Part shown: positions 24,981 through 33,658 of the stretch, piece by piece | Numbering within the stretch: position 1 is the stretch's first letter | Layout: the number at the start of each line of letters is the position of its first letter | Assembly: GCF_001724605.1 (NCBI RefSeq) | Contig: NZ_MEEX01000005.1 | Coordinates: 110,297 to 174,296, forward strand | Origin: Phenylobacterium sp. SCN 70-31 | GTDB taxonomy: Bacteria; Pseudomonadota; Alphaproteobacteria; Caulobacterales; Caulobacteraceae | DNA length: 64,000 nucleotides | Reading direction: 5' to 3' | Program-made: the position numbers and the translations under genes | The notes under the pieces: generated by a model | Seen by the model: only the letters and a program-made list of their open reading frames with translations | What the model was told of the DNA's origin: nothing | Databases searched by the model: none

Positions 24981-27188
24981 CTAGGTCGGCGGCCCGCCGC
25001 CGCCCGCGCCGAAGTCGAAGCCGGGATCGCGCGCGCGACCGCCGCCGAAGGTGTAGGTGAAGCCGACGAACACGCCGCGCTGGCGGGGCCTGTAGGTCTG
25101 AACCTCGCGCAGATCCGCTGTCTCGATCACCCGCCGGTCGCGGAAGGTCGCAAAGATGTCCTGCACCGTCATCACGGCCGAGAGCTGGTCGTCCACCTTC
25201 CGCCGATAGCCCAGGTTCAGCATGCCCGTGGGCTGGGAATACCCTTGCGGCGTCAATCGCTTGCCGTTCAGGAAGCCGCTAAGCTGGACGAAATCGCGGC
25301 TGGAGGCCTGCCAGCTCAGGCTGGCCCGCCCGAAGGCCGTCGCCGTGTCCCGCTTTCCGCTGCCGAAGCCCAGGTCGCGCGCATCGATCTCGCTCCAGAG
25401 CAGGTTTCCGCTGACATTGTAGGTGAGACCCTGCGCGAGGCGGCCGTTGGCCACCAGCTCCAGCCCGGCCGACCGAAACGCGCCCACGTTCTCCCGCGTG
25501 GTCAGCAACACGCCGCCGCCGACGTCGCGGGTGACGTCGTTCACCGCATCGCGCCCGTCACGATAATAGGCCGTGGCCAGCAGGGTCCGGCCGGACCGGC
25601 GATGCTGGGCGCCCACTTCGAAGGAATCCAGCACCTGCGGCCTAAGGTTTGGGTTGCCGGCGCGCAGGTTCCGTTCGTCCTGGTAGACCACGAACGGGTT
25701 GTAGTCCTGCGGCTGGGGCCGCTGGATGCGTCGGCTGTAGCTGGCCGACAGGCTGCCCGTTTCGCCGATGCGCCGCCGCAGGTGGAGCGAGGGATAGACG
25801 TCCGTCGCCTCGGAGCCGCCGCGGATCGCCTGGGTCACCTGGTTGACGTCGATGCGCACGGTCTCGCCGCGCAGGCCCGCCAGCACGGTCAGGTCGCCGA
25901 ACGGCCGCTCATAGGACCCGAACACGGCATAGACGTCCTGGTGGAAGCGGAAGAGGTTCGTGCGGCCGGGATCGAGGGTGACCGCGCCAGCGGCCGGACC
26001 CGTCTCGCCCAGGTTGTCGAAGACGCTGTCCTCGGCGTCGAGGCTTGCGCCCAGCTTCAGCTTGGCGCCCGAGGCGAAGGGACGTTCGTACGTGATGTCG
26101 ACATCCGTCTCGTCGGTGCGGCCGTCCTGGCGGAACCGCTCGAAGAGATCGGGGCCGGCCGGGATGCGGCTCCGCGTCAGAAAGCGGCGCTCGAGGGTGT
26201 TCTCCTCGCGCTCCCGGCTCACGTCGATGTCGAACGTATGGCCTTCGCCGAAGGTCTTGCGGAACCGGACGGCGCCTTCGGTTTCGGGGCGGGCCTGCCG
26301 CACCTGCCCCGACCGGTCGAATGCGCGCGTGGCCGCGCCCGCCGCCGTTTCGCCGAACGCCTCGACATAGTCGAAATCCACCTCGATCTCGCGATGGCTC
26401 GCCTCGACGGTCAGACGCGTGGTGGGGTCGAGGTCGTACTCCACGGCGCCGCGCAGCATGGTCAGGTCCACCGCGCCGGTGTTCACGCCGTCCCGGCCCG
26501 ACGTCCGCACCACGCCGGTGGCGGGATCGCGCGTCTCCCGGATCTGGGTCGTGGACTGTCGCATGGAGTCATGGCGCAGGAAGCCGTCGCCGCTGATCGC
26601 CACGGGCCCGTTCCGCCACGCCGCGCTGCCGCCGCCATTCCAGCGGCCGCCGTCGCCCAGATTGCCGCGGACCGACCCGCCGACGCCGGGCGTCCGGGTC
26701 TTTCGGGTCACGAGGTTGACGACGCCGGCGCTGCCGTTCGGGTCGAACACGGCGGAGGGATTGGTGATGACCTCGACCCGCTCGATCTGGTTGGCCGGCA
26801 GGCTCTGCAACGCCTGGCCGCGCCCCTCGCCCCGGAACATGCCGGACGGCTTGCCGTCGATGAGGATGGTGACGTTGGGATCGCCGCGTAGGCTCACGTT
26901 GCCGTTCACGTCCACTTCCAGCGACGGCACGTTGCGCAGGGCGTCGCTGATCGCCCCCGTCGTCGCCTGGAGATCGTTGGCCACGCTGTAGCTCTGACGG
27001 TCGATGGACGACCGCACGGCGACCGGCGCGCCCTGGACCGTCACCTCGCCGACGGTGGGGGCCGGAGCGGGGGCGGGGGCGGGGGCGGGCGCCGAAGACG
27101 ATGGCGTCTGCGCGAACGCCCCCGACGCCAGACATGGCGCAAGCCAGATGGCCGAGGCGGCGGAAAGCCGCTGTATGCGTCTCTGCAA
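24981..27188 (-). CDS. TonB-dependent receptor-like outer membrane beta-barrel protein
   Basis: 735 residues from a TTG at 27188, preceded by GGGGA; no closer ATG gives a signal peptide. Signal peptide QRRIQRLSAASAIWLAPCLA, then an Ala-Pro repeat (PAPAPAPAPAPT), then a plug domain with VSLRGDPNVTILIDGKPSGM and RVEVITNPSAVFDPNGSAG. About 500 residues of barrel strands follow, ending in VGFTYTFGGG. It belongs to the plug-plus-OMP_b-brl_3 group rather than classic siderophore receptors. The ligand is unknown. The frame stays open well upstream of 27188, but that part is the antisense of the esterase and rpe genes. It is divergent from the carboxylesterase gene. Confidence 0.88.
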   Translation of the reverse strand: MQRRIQRLSAASAIWLAPCLASGAFAQTPSSSAPAPAPAPAPAPTVGEVTVQGAPVAVRSSIDRQSYSVANDLQATTGAISDALRNVPSLEVDVNGNVSLRGDPNVTILIDGKPSGMFRGEGRGQALQSLPANQIERVEVITNPSAVFDPNGSAGVVNLVTRKTRTPGVGGSVRGNLGDGGRWNGGGSAAWRNGPVAISGDGFLRHDSMRQSTTQIRETRDPATGVVRTSGRDGVNTGAVDLTMLRGAVEYDLDPTTRLTVEASHREIEVDFDYVEAFGETAAGAATRAFDRSGQVRQARPETEGAVRFRKTFGEGHTFDIDVSREREENTLERRFLTRSRIPAGPDLFERFRQDGRTDETDVDITYERPFASGAKLKLGASLDAEDSVFDNLGETGPAAGAVTLDPGRTNLFRFHQDVYAVFGSYERPFGDLTVLAGLRGETVRIDVNQVTQAIRGGSEATDVYPSLHLRRRIGETGSLSASYSRRIQRPQPQDYNPFVVYQDERNLRAGNPNLRPQVLDSFEVGAQHRRSGRTLLATAYYRDGRDAVNDVTRDVGGGVLLTTRENVGAFRSAGLELVANGRLAQGLTYNVSGNLLWSEIDARDLGFGSGKRDTATAFGRASLSWQASSRDFVQLSGFLNGKRLTPQGYSQPTGMLNLGYRRKVDDQLSAVMTVQDIFATFRDRRVIETADLREVQTYRPRQRGVFVGFTYTFGGGRARDPGFDFGAGGGGPPT

Positions 27189-27356
27189 GGCGATGTTCCC
27201 CCGGCGCGACGCCCCCGCATCGCGCAAGCTGGAGTGTTCGACTCGCGAAGCGGCGAGTTTATGGCGCAGGCGGTCACGTCGACGGAGGCGACGGTGCGGG
27301 TTGCCGTCTGGGCGAAATGACCCGCTAATCCCGCCGGATCGCCAGGAGGACGGACG

Positions 27357-28868
27357 ATGGGCATCGGCGGGATGTGGCGCGCGGCGGTTCTCGCGGGCGC
27401 GGTCTGGTGGGCGGGCGCGTTTCACGCACAGGCCGAGCCTGTCGCGTTGAGGACGCCTCAGGGCGTGCTCGTCGGCGAGACGACCGACCGCGCTCTGATC
27501 TTCCGCAACATCCCCTTCGCCGCGCCGCCGGTGGGGCCTCTGCGCTGGGCGCCGCCGCAACCTGCGACCGGCTGGGACGGCGAGCGCGACGCCGTCCGGC
27601 CCGGCCCCTCCTGCCCCCAGCCGATGAACGCCGACGGATCGCCCAACCTGGGCGGCGCCAACGGGCCGATGTCCGAGGACTGCCTGCAGCTCAACGTCTT
27701 CGCACCGAAGCTGGCGAAGCGCGCCCCGGTCATGGTCTGGCTCCACGGCGGGGGTCATCGCACCGGCGCCGGCTGGGTCTACGACGGCCAGAATTTCGCC
27801 CGCGACGGCGTGGTTCTGGTGGCGATCAACTATCGCCTCGGCGCGCTGGGATATTTCGCGCACCCCGCCCTGACGAAAGAGGCCGTACCGGTCCCTACGG
27901 GCAACTTCGGGCTCATGGATCAGATCGCGGCGTTGAAATGGGTGAAGGCCAACATCGCCGCCTTCGGAGGAGATCCGGGCAACGTCACGGTCTTCGGCGA
28001 GTCGGCCGGCGGAATGAGCACGCTGGCCATCCTGGCGACCCCAGGAGCGGGAGGCCTCTTCCACAAGGCCATCGTCCAGTCGGGCCTGGGCTGGTTTCCC
28101 CCGTCGTCCCTGGCCGCGCGCGAGGCGGCCGGCGTCGCCGCGGCGAAGACGCTCGGCCTGAACGAGACGGCCACGGCTGCCGAACTGCGCGCCCTGCCTG
28201 TCGAGGCGCTGGCGACGCTGGACGGCGACTATCAGCCCTTCGTGGACGGCCGGCTGCTCGAGCGCACGCCGACACAGGCGCTGGCGCGCGGCGGATTCGC
28301 CGACGTGCCCCTGATCATCGGCTGGAACTCGGGCGAGGATTCGCTCATGGGGCCGCGCGTGACGCCACAGCAGATCGCCCTGATCCCGCCGGCCGCACGA
28401 GCCGTCTACGCCGAGGAGGCGGCGGCCGGTGACGAACCGCTGGCCCGCGCGATCTTCACCGACCGGATGTTCGGCGGCCCGGCCCGCTGGGTGGCGGCGA
28501 ACGCCGCGGCCGGGAAACCGGCGTGGCTCTATCACTTCTCGTATGTCGCCACGCGCATGCGCCCGCGCGTGACGACGGCCGCACACGCAGCGGAGATCCC
28601 GTATGTCTTCGAATACTGGGGCCGGCGCACGCCGATGAGCGTGGTCAGCGCCGAGGACCGGGCGATGGCCGACCGGATGCACGCCTGCTGGGTCAGCTTC
28701 GCACGGACCTCCGCGCCGGCGTGCGCAACCGAGGCCTGGCCGACGTACGACGCCCGCAACGACGCCCTGATGGAGTTCGGACGGGAGAGCGGCGTGCGCC
28801 GCAACTTCCGCAAAAGCCGGCTCGACGCCCAGACCGCGGCGGTGGTTCCGACGCTCGGCCTGAAGTGA
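27357..28868 (+). CDS. Type B carboxylesterase, exported
   Basis: 503 residues with AGGAGG 7 bases before the ATG at 27357 and a signal peptide (MWRAAVLAGAVWWAGAFHA, cleavage AQA). It is an alpha/beta hydrolase of the COesterase family: oxyanion-hole VWLHGGGHRTGAG, nucleophile Ser in VFGESAGGMS, acidic residue near GWNSGEDS, and His in TTAAHAAEIPYVFEYWG. Disulfide region SEDCLQLNVFAP. It hydrolyses esters in the periplasm or outside the cell; the substrate is unknown. It diverges from the TonB-type receptor across 168 bases, which could mean shared regulation. Confidence 0.92.
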   Translation: MGIGGMWRAAVLAGAVWWAGAFHAQAEPVALRTPQGVLVGETTDRALIFRNIPFAAPPVGPLRWAPPQPATGWDGERDAVRPGPSCPQPMNADGSPNLGGANGPMSEDCLQLNVFAPKLAKRAPVMVWLHGGGHRTGAGWVYDGQNFARDGVVLVAINYRLGALGYFAHPALTKEAVPVPTGNFGLMDQIAALKWVKANIAAFGGDPGNVTVFGESAGGMSTLAILATPGAGGLFHKAIVQSGLGWFPPSSLAAREAAGVAAAKTLGLNETATAAELRALPVEALATLDGDYQPFVDGRLLERTPTQALARGGFADVPLIIGWNSGEDSLMGPRVTPQQIALIPPAARAVYAEEAAAGDEPLARAIFTDRMFGGPARWVAANAAAGKPAWLYHFSYVATRMRPRVTTAAHAAEIPYVFEYWGRRTPMSVVSAEDRAMADRMHACWVSFARTSAPACATEAWPTYDARNDALMEFGRESGVRRNFRKSRLDAQTAAVVPTLGLK

Positions 28869-28929
28869 ACTCGACGATCCGCCGAGACGCCCGATTGGCA
28901 GCGGGGGCCGCATCGCGGTAAGCGGAGGC

Positions 28930-29589
28930 ATGGCTGCTTCCGTCGTCATCGCCCCCTCCATCCTCGCGTCCGACTTCGCGCGCCTGGGCGAGGAGGTGCG
29001 CGCCATCGAGGCGGCGGGCGCCGACTGGGTCCACGTGGACGTGATGGACGGCCATTTCGTGCCCAACATCACCATCGGCCCCGACGTGGTGAAGGCGCTG
29101 CGCCCGCACTCGAAGCTGCCGTTCGACGTCCACCTGATGATCGCGCCGGCCGATCCGTATATCGAGGCGTTCGTGAACGCGGGCGCCGACTATGTCAGCG
29201 TGCACCCCGAGGCCGGGCCGCACCTGAACCGGACGCTGAAGCAGATCCGCAAGCTGGGGGCCAAGGCGGGCGTCGTGTTCAACCCGTCCACCGATCCCTC
29301 GGTGATCCAGTGGATGATGGACGAGATCGACCTGATCCTCGTCATGTCCATCAACCCGGGCTTCGGGGGGCAGACCTTCATGCATTCGCAGCTTCGCAAG
29401 ATCGAAGCCCTGCGTCGGATGATCGACGCCGAGGGGCGCGACATCCCGCTCGAGGTGGACGGCGGCGTCACGCCCGATACGGCGCCGCTGTGCATCGCCG
29501 CCGGGGCCACGGCGCTGGTGGCCGGAACCGCCGTCTTCCGCGGCGGGGCGGAGATGTACGCCGCCAATATCGCCGCGCTTCGCGGTTGA
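28930..29589 (+). CDS. rpe: Ribulose-phosphate 3-epimerase
   Basis: 219-residue TIM barrel interconverting D-ribulose 5-phosphate and D-xylulose 5-phosphate. Motifs: IAPSILASDFARLGEEV, metal-binding HVDVMDGHFVPNITIG, FDVHLMI, SVHPEAG, MSINPGFGGQTF, and the phosphate-binding VDGGVTPDTAP. Full family length. AGCGGAGGC precedes the ATG. It is followed 10 bases later by the heparinase-like gene on the same strand, so an operon is likely. Confidence 0.97.
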   Translation: MAASVVIAPSILASDFARLGEEVRAIEAAGADWVHVDVMDGHFVPNITIGPDVVKALRPHSKLPFDVHLMIAPADPYIEAFVNAGADYVSVHPEAGPHLNRTLKQIRKLGAKAGVVFNPSTDPSVIQWMMDEIDLILVMSINPGFGGQTFMHSQLRKIEALRRMIDAEGRDIPLEVDGGVTPDTAPLCIAAGATALVAGTAVFRGGAEMYAANIAALRG

Positions 29590-29599
29590 CCGGCCGGCG

Positions 29600-31258
29600 A
29601 TGGCGGGAAGACCATCGCCGCGCCTTCCCGGGGGCGAGTTCGCCCGGGCGTTCGCGGTCGGCGCGGGTCGGATGCTGGCCGAGGAGTGGCGCGCGTCCGG
29701 CCCCTGGCGGTGGATGATCTCCGGGCCGCGCCCCGAGGGCTTCGCGATTCAGCCCCGCGACTTCCGCCCGGCCGATCCCGAGATCGGCCGCGCCATCCTG
29801 ACCGGCGTGTTCGTGATGGAAGGCGCGACCCTCGCCGTCGGCGTGCGGGGCGACCCCTGGGACCGGCCCTGCCCCAGCCAGGCGTTCGCCCGGGCCCTGC
29901 ACGGCTTCGAATGGCTGCCCCACCTTATGGCCGCCGGGCCCGAAGGCGCCGCCGAGGCGCTCCGTCTCGTTCTGGAATGGCGGCGGCTGTTCGGACGCTG
30001 GAACAGCTTCGCATGGAGCCCGGAGGTGATGGCCCGCCGGGTCCACAACCTGGCCTGTTTCGCGCCGAGGCTGTCGGCGCGGGCGTCCGAGGCCGAGACC
30101 GCGCAGATCGCCGCCGATCTGGCGCGGCAGGCGCGCGACCTGCTGTTCCCCGGCTCGGTGAAGACGGCGGCCCGGCGCTACGCCGCCGCAGCCGTGGCCG
30201 GCGCCGCCCTGCGCGGAAAGGCGGGCCGGCGGCTGCTGGGCAAGGCTCTGGACAGGCTGTCGCCCGCCCTGGACGCCGCCGTGTCGCCCGAGGGCGAACA
30301 TGCGTCGCGCCGGGCCGACGTCTCGCTGGAACTGCTGTTCGACCTCCAGACCCTGGACGAGGCGCTGATCCAGCGGGGCCAGGCCGCGCCGGACGCGGTT
30401 CAGCGGGCCATCGACCGCCTGGCCGGCGCGGTCCGGTTCTTCACGCTCGCGGACGGGACCCTGGCGACCTTCCACGGCGGGCGCCGGCGCACGCCCGCCT
30501 ATGTGGCCGCCGCCCGCGCCCAGGACGAGGCCGGCGACCGGCCGACCCCCGGCGAACTGGGGGGCTACCAGAGGCTCGACGCCCGCCGGGTGCAGATCGT
30601 CCTCGACGCCGGGCCGCCGCCGGGCGGACCCTGGGCCGCCGACGCCTGCGCCCAGCCCCTCGGCTTCGAGCTGCTCGTGAACGGCCGCCGCCTGTTCGGC
30701 GGTTTCGGCCGCGACATCGCCGACGGAGCGACGGTGGAGGTGGACCAGGCGGGGTTCGCACGCCGCCTGGCCGGCTGGCCCGCGCGCGTGCTGGGCGAAC
30801 GGCTGGCGGACGCCGACTTCGCGGTGGACGTCGAACGGCACGGCGCGCCCGACGCGCTCTGGCTGGACGCGGCCCATCACGGCTGGGCCCGCCGCCACGG
30901 CCTGTTGCATCAGCGCCGGCTCTATCTGGACCTGCGGCTGGGCGAAGTGCGCGGCGAGGATCGCCTCACGCCCACGGCGCGCGCCCAGGGGCCGGACGGC
31001 CGCCATTTCGTGCCCTACGCCCTGCGCTTTCCCCTGGCCGAGGGCGTCCACGCCCTGGTTTCCCAGGACCGGCGCAGCGTCCTGCTCAGACTGGACGGCG
31101 AAAGCGGCGGATGGGTTTTGCGCAACGACGCCCTGGACGTCGCGCTGGAACCTCACCCGCGGTCCGGACGTCCCGGCGTGCAACTGGTTCTGCGCGGCCA
31201 GCGCCGCGCCGACTCCGGTGCGCGCGTGCGCTGGAAGCTGGCCCCTGCGGCGGGTTGA
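29600..31258 (+). CDS. Heparinase II/III-family protein
   Basis: 552 residues, no signal peptide. An N-terminal alpha/alpha toroid-like region (about 40-330: FEWLPHLMAAG, WRRLFGRWNSFAWSPEVMARRVHNL, AALRGKAGRRLLGKAL) leads to a beta-sandwich C-terminus (WLDAAHHGWARRHGLLHQRRLYLDL, then RLTPTARAQGPDGRHFVPYA). This matches the Heparinase II/III-like group common in alphaproteobacteria. Family enzymes are polysaccharide lyases, but this clade is uncharacterised and may act on cell-envelope glycans. It sits between rpe and the purH riboswitch. Confidence 0.85.
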   Translation: MAGRPSPRLPGGEFARAFAVGAGRMLAEEWRASGPWRWMISGPRPEGFAIQPRDFRPADPEIGRAILTGVFVMEGATLAVGVRGDPWDRPCPSQAFARALHGFEWLPHLMAAGPEGAAEALRLVLEWRRLFGRWNSFAWSPEVMARRVHNLACFAPRLSARASEAETAQIAADLARQARDLLFPGSVKTAARRYAAAAVAGAALRGKAGRRLLGKALDRLSPALDAAVSPEGEHASRRADVSLELLFDLQTLDEALIQRGQAAPDAVQRAIDRLAGAVRFFTLADGTLATFHGGRRRTPAYVAAARAQDEAGDRPTPGELGGYQRLDARRVQIVLDAGPPPGGPWAADACAQPLGFELLVNGRRLFGGFGRDIADGATVEVDQAGFARRLAGWPARVLGERLADADFAVDVERHGAPDALWLDAAHHGWARRHGLLHQRRLYLDLRLGEVRGEDRLTPTARAQGPDGRHFVPYALRFPLAEGVHALVSQDRRSVLLRLDGESGGWVLRNDALDVALEPHPRSGRPGVQLVLRGQRRADSGARVRWKLAPAAG

Positions 31259-31303
31259 GGCGCCGCGATTGACGGGCGCCGCGGGGAGGCCTAAGCCCGC
31301 GCC

Positions 31304-31406
31304 ATCCCGCGTGACTGGCGAATGAGGTGGGCGACCACCGGGGAGCGCGGCGACCATATCCTGCCGCTCGCCTGGGCATCTCTCTTGAACCCTTGAGGAG
31401 AATGCC
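31304..31406 (+). promoter_or_regulatory. ZTP (pfl) riboswitch with Shine-Dalgarno-masking platform upstream of purH
   Basis: The aptamer core is conserved. GTGACTGGCGAA (31311-31322) is followed by P2 GGTGG/CCACC with a GCGA tetraloop (31326-31339), then CGGGGAGCG, closing P1 CCGCG/CGCGG (31307-31311/31346-31350), and the terminal GCCTGGGCA (31370-31378), whose GCC can pair with the GGC of ACTGGCG as the pseudoknot. Downstream, GGCATCTCT (31375-31383) can pair with GGAG-A-ATGCC (31397-31406), hiding the AGGAG site next to the GTG start. Aptamer and masking stem compete for GGGCA, so ZTP/ZMP binding should free translation. purH consumes ZMP (AICAR), as expected. Confidence 0.93.
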
Positions 31407-33002
31407 GTGCCCGCCGCCCCAGACTTTCCGCCCGCCCCCGAAAAGGTCCAGGTCCGCCGCGCCCTGATCTCTGTCTCGGACAAGACCGGCCTGATCGAGG
31501 CGGCGACGCAACTCGCCGCGCTGGGCGTGGAGCTGGTGTCGACCGGCGGCACGCGGAAGGCCATCGCCGACGCCGGGCTGCCGGTGAAGGACATCTCGGA
31601 CCTCACCGGTTTTCCCGAGATGATGGACGGACGGGTGAAGACCCTGCATCCCATCGTCCACGGCGGCCTGCTGGGCGTGCGCGACGCGCCCGAGCACAGG
31701 ACGGCGATGGAGGCGCACGGGATCGGCGCGATCGACCTGGTCTACGTCAACCTCTACCCGTTCGAGGCCACCGTGGCCGCGGGCGGCGACTATGAGACCT
31801 GCGTCGAGAACATCGACATCGGCGGGCCGGCGATGATCCGCTCGGCCGCCAAGAACCACGGCTATGTCGCCGTCTGCACCGAGGCGGCCGACATGGCCGA
31901 GGTGCTGGCCGAACTGGCGAACGGCGGCGCGACGACGCTGGCCCTGCGCAAGCGGCTGGCGGCCAGGGCCTACGCCCGCACGGCGGCCTACGACGCGGCG
32001 ATCTCGGCCTGGTTCGCCCAAGTGCTGGACACGGATGGCCCGCCCACCCGCAAGGCGATGGCCGGCGACCTCGTCCAGACCATGCGATACGGCGAAAATC
32101 CGCATCAGGCGGCCGCCTTCTACCGTTTCCCGAACCCGCGGATCGGCGTCGCCACGGCCCGGCAGCTCCAGGGCAAGGAGCTCAGCTACAACAACATCAA
32201 CGACACCGACGCGGCGTTCGAACTGATCGCCGAGTTCGACCCCGCCCAGGGGCCCGCCTGCGCTATCATCAAGCACGCCAACCCTTGCGGCGTGGCCACG
32301 GGCGGCTCGCTGCTCGAGGCGTACGAGCGGGCGCTGGCCTGCGACCCGACCAGCGCGTTCGGCGGCATCGTGGCTCTCAACAGCCGCCTGGACGCGGCGA
32401 CGGCGGCCAAGGCGCTGGAGATCTTCACCGAGGTGGTCATCGCGCCCGACGCCGACGACGAAGCCGTGGCCCTGTTCCGCAAGAAGAAGAACGTACGCCT
32501 GCTGGTGACCGGCGGCCTGCCCGACCCCCAGGCCCCCGGCGAGACGTTCCGCTCGGTGGCGGGCGGCTTCCTGGTGCAAGGTCGAGACACCGCCAGGCTG
32601 ACCCCGGCCGACCTGAAGGTGGTGACCAGACGCGCGCCGACCGAGACCGAAATCCGCGACATGCTGTTCGCCTTCACGATTGCGAAGCACGTGAAGTCCA
32701 ACGCCATCGTCTACGCCCGCGAGGGACAGACCCTGGGCGTCGGCGCGGGACAGATGAACCGCAAGGACTCGGCGCGCATCGCCGCGCTGCGGGCCGCCGA
32801 CTTCGGCCTGGACCTCAAGGGCTCGGCCTGCGCCTCGGAAGCGTTCTTCCCGTTCCCCGACGGGCTGATCCAGGCGGCCGACGCCGGCTGCACCGCGGTG
32901 ATCCAGCCGGGGGGCTCCATCGGCGACGACAAGGTGATCGCCGCCGCCGACGAACGCGGCCTGGCGATGGTCTTCACCGGCGTGCGGGTGTTCCGGCACT
33001 GA
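31407..33002 (+). CDS. purH: Bifunctional AICAR transformylase / IMP cyclohydrolase
   Basis: 531 residues with a GTG start at 31407, 6 bases after AGGAG. The N-terminal IMP cyclohydrolase domain (about 15-200) has [28 protein letters not shown] and [14 protein letters not shown]. The C-terminal AICAR transformylase domain has [52 protein letters not shown] and [15 protein letters not shown]. It carries out the last two steps of IMP synthesis, using ZMP and 10-formyl-tetrahydrofolate. Expression is controlled by the ZTP riboswitch immediately upstream. Confidence 0.97.
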   Translation: MPAAPDFPPAPEKVQVRRALISVSDKTGLIEAATQLAALGVELVSTGGTRKAIADAGLPVKDISDLTGFPEMMDGRVKTLHPIVHGGLLGVRDAPEHRTAMEAHGIGAIDLVYVNLYPFEATVAAGGDYETCVENIDIGGPAMIRSAAKNHGYVAVCTEAADMAEVLAELANGGATTLALRKRLAARAYARTAAYDAAISAWFAQVLDTDGPPTRKAMAGDLVQTMRYGENPHQAAAFYRFPNPRIGVATARQLQGKELSYNNINDTDAAFELIAEFDPAQGPACAIIKHANPCGVATGGSLLEAYERALACDPTSAFGGIVALNSRLDAATAAKALEIFTEVVIAPDADDEAVALFRKKKNVRLLVTGGLPDPQAPGETFRSVAGGFLVQGRDTARLTPADLKVVTRRAPTETEIRDMLFAFTIAKHVKSNAIVYAREGQTLGVGAGQMNRKDSARIAALRAADFGLDLKGSACASEAFFPFPDGLIQAADAGCTAVIQPGGSIGDDKVIAAADERGLAMVFTGVRVFRH

Positions 33003-33004
33003 GC

Positions 33005-33044
33005 CGCGACGAGCGGGCGCGCCGGCCGGCGCGCCCGGGTCGCG
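33005..33044. terminator. Long GC palindrome between convergent purH and merR
   Basis: A 24-base perfect palindrome (33014-33037, half-site CGGGCGCGCCGG) is extended by the arms CGCGAC (33005-33010) and GTCGCG (33039-33044). As RNA it forms a very stable stem in either direction. It fills the 46-base gap between the two stop codons and probably acts as a bidirectional transcript end or 3' stabiliser, although no U-tract follows. Confidence 0.5.
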
Positions 33045-33048
33045 TCGG

Positions 33049-33450
33049 TCAGGCCTTGGCGCCGAGACCGAGACGACGCGGCGTCGTGGGCGCCGGCTCG
33101 GCCTTGTATTCGGCGAGCGCCTCGTCCAGGCGCGCCAGCTCGGCGGTCAGCGCCTCGCGCCGGGCCTCCAGCTTGCGGACGGCGCAGTCGCGGCCACGGC
33201 CGTCGTCGTCCTCGATCATCAGCACCTCCTCAATGTCGGGGAGGGAAACGCCGGCCTTGCGGAGGCGGGCGATCCACTCCAGCCGACGACGGGCGGCGGG
33301 ATCGTAGTAGCGGGCGTTCAGCCGGTCCCGGCGGGCCTCGACCAGGCCCTTTTCCTCATAGAACCGCAGGGCGCGGGCGGTCAGGCCATAGAGGCGCATG
33401 GCGCCGGCCATGCCGAGACGGGGAAGATGGTGGATGTTCTCGACGGTCAT
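33049..33450 (-). CDS. MerR-family transcriptional regulator
   Basis: 133 residues. The N-terminal MerR winged helix is clear: [20 protein letters not shown], followed by [20 protein letters not shown] and [21 protein letters not shown]-terminal dimerisation coiled coil follows ([26 protein letters not shown]). There are no cysteine pairs for metal sensing, so the effector is not a typical thiophilic metal. The short C-terminus resembles the SoxR/CueR-length subfamily. It is divergent from the XRE regulator across 206 bases, which hold CAGCG-N6-CGCTG (33518-33533). Confidence 0.88.
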   Translation of the reverse strand: MTVENIHHLPRLGMAGAMRLYGLTARALRFYEEKGLVEARRDRLNARYYDPAARRRLEWIARLRKAGVSLPDIEEVLMIEDDDGRGRDCAVRKLEARREALTAELARLDEALAEYKAEPAPTTPRRLGLGAKA

Positions 33451-33641
33451 GGGCGTTGTCCGTTCGGGTGTCCGATCAAGCGTTCCTCAGGCGCCCGTCG
33501 ACGCAAGCCTCACAGGACAGCGAATTTGCGCTGACACGGTGGAGGGCTCACGCTCGGTGAGGCGCAGATCGCAGGGAGCCTTGTTTTCCTTCGTATCTCA
33601 ACTGAACTCGTGCGAAGAGTTGGCTCCGCTCGCCCGTCAGT

Positions 33642-33658
33642 TTGTGAAATTGTGAAAT
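33642..33658 (+). promoter_or_regulatory. Tandem TGTGAAAT repeats at the start of the XRE regulator
   Basis: Two adjacent perfect copies of TGTGAAAT (33643-33650, 33651-33658); the second runs into the ATG at 33657. The AT-rich repeat contrasts with the GC-rich surroundings and could be an operator for autoregulation. It leaves no room for a normal Shine-Dalgarno. Confidence 0.45.

Noticed and set aside
27189..29075. Upstream continuation of the TonB-receptor frame on the minus strand
   Set aside because: This part is antisense to the carboxylesterase and the start of rpe, is Arg/Gly-rich without a fold, and the signal peptide begins only at 27188.
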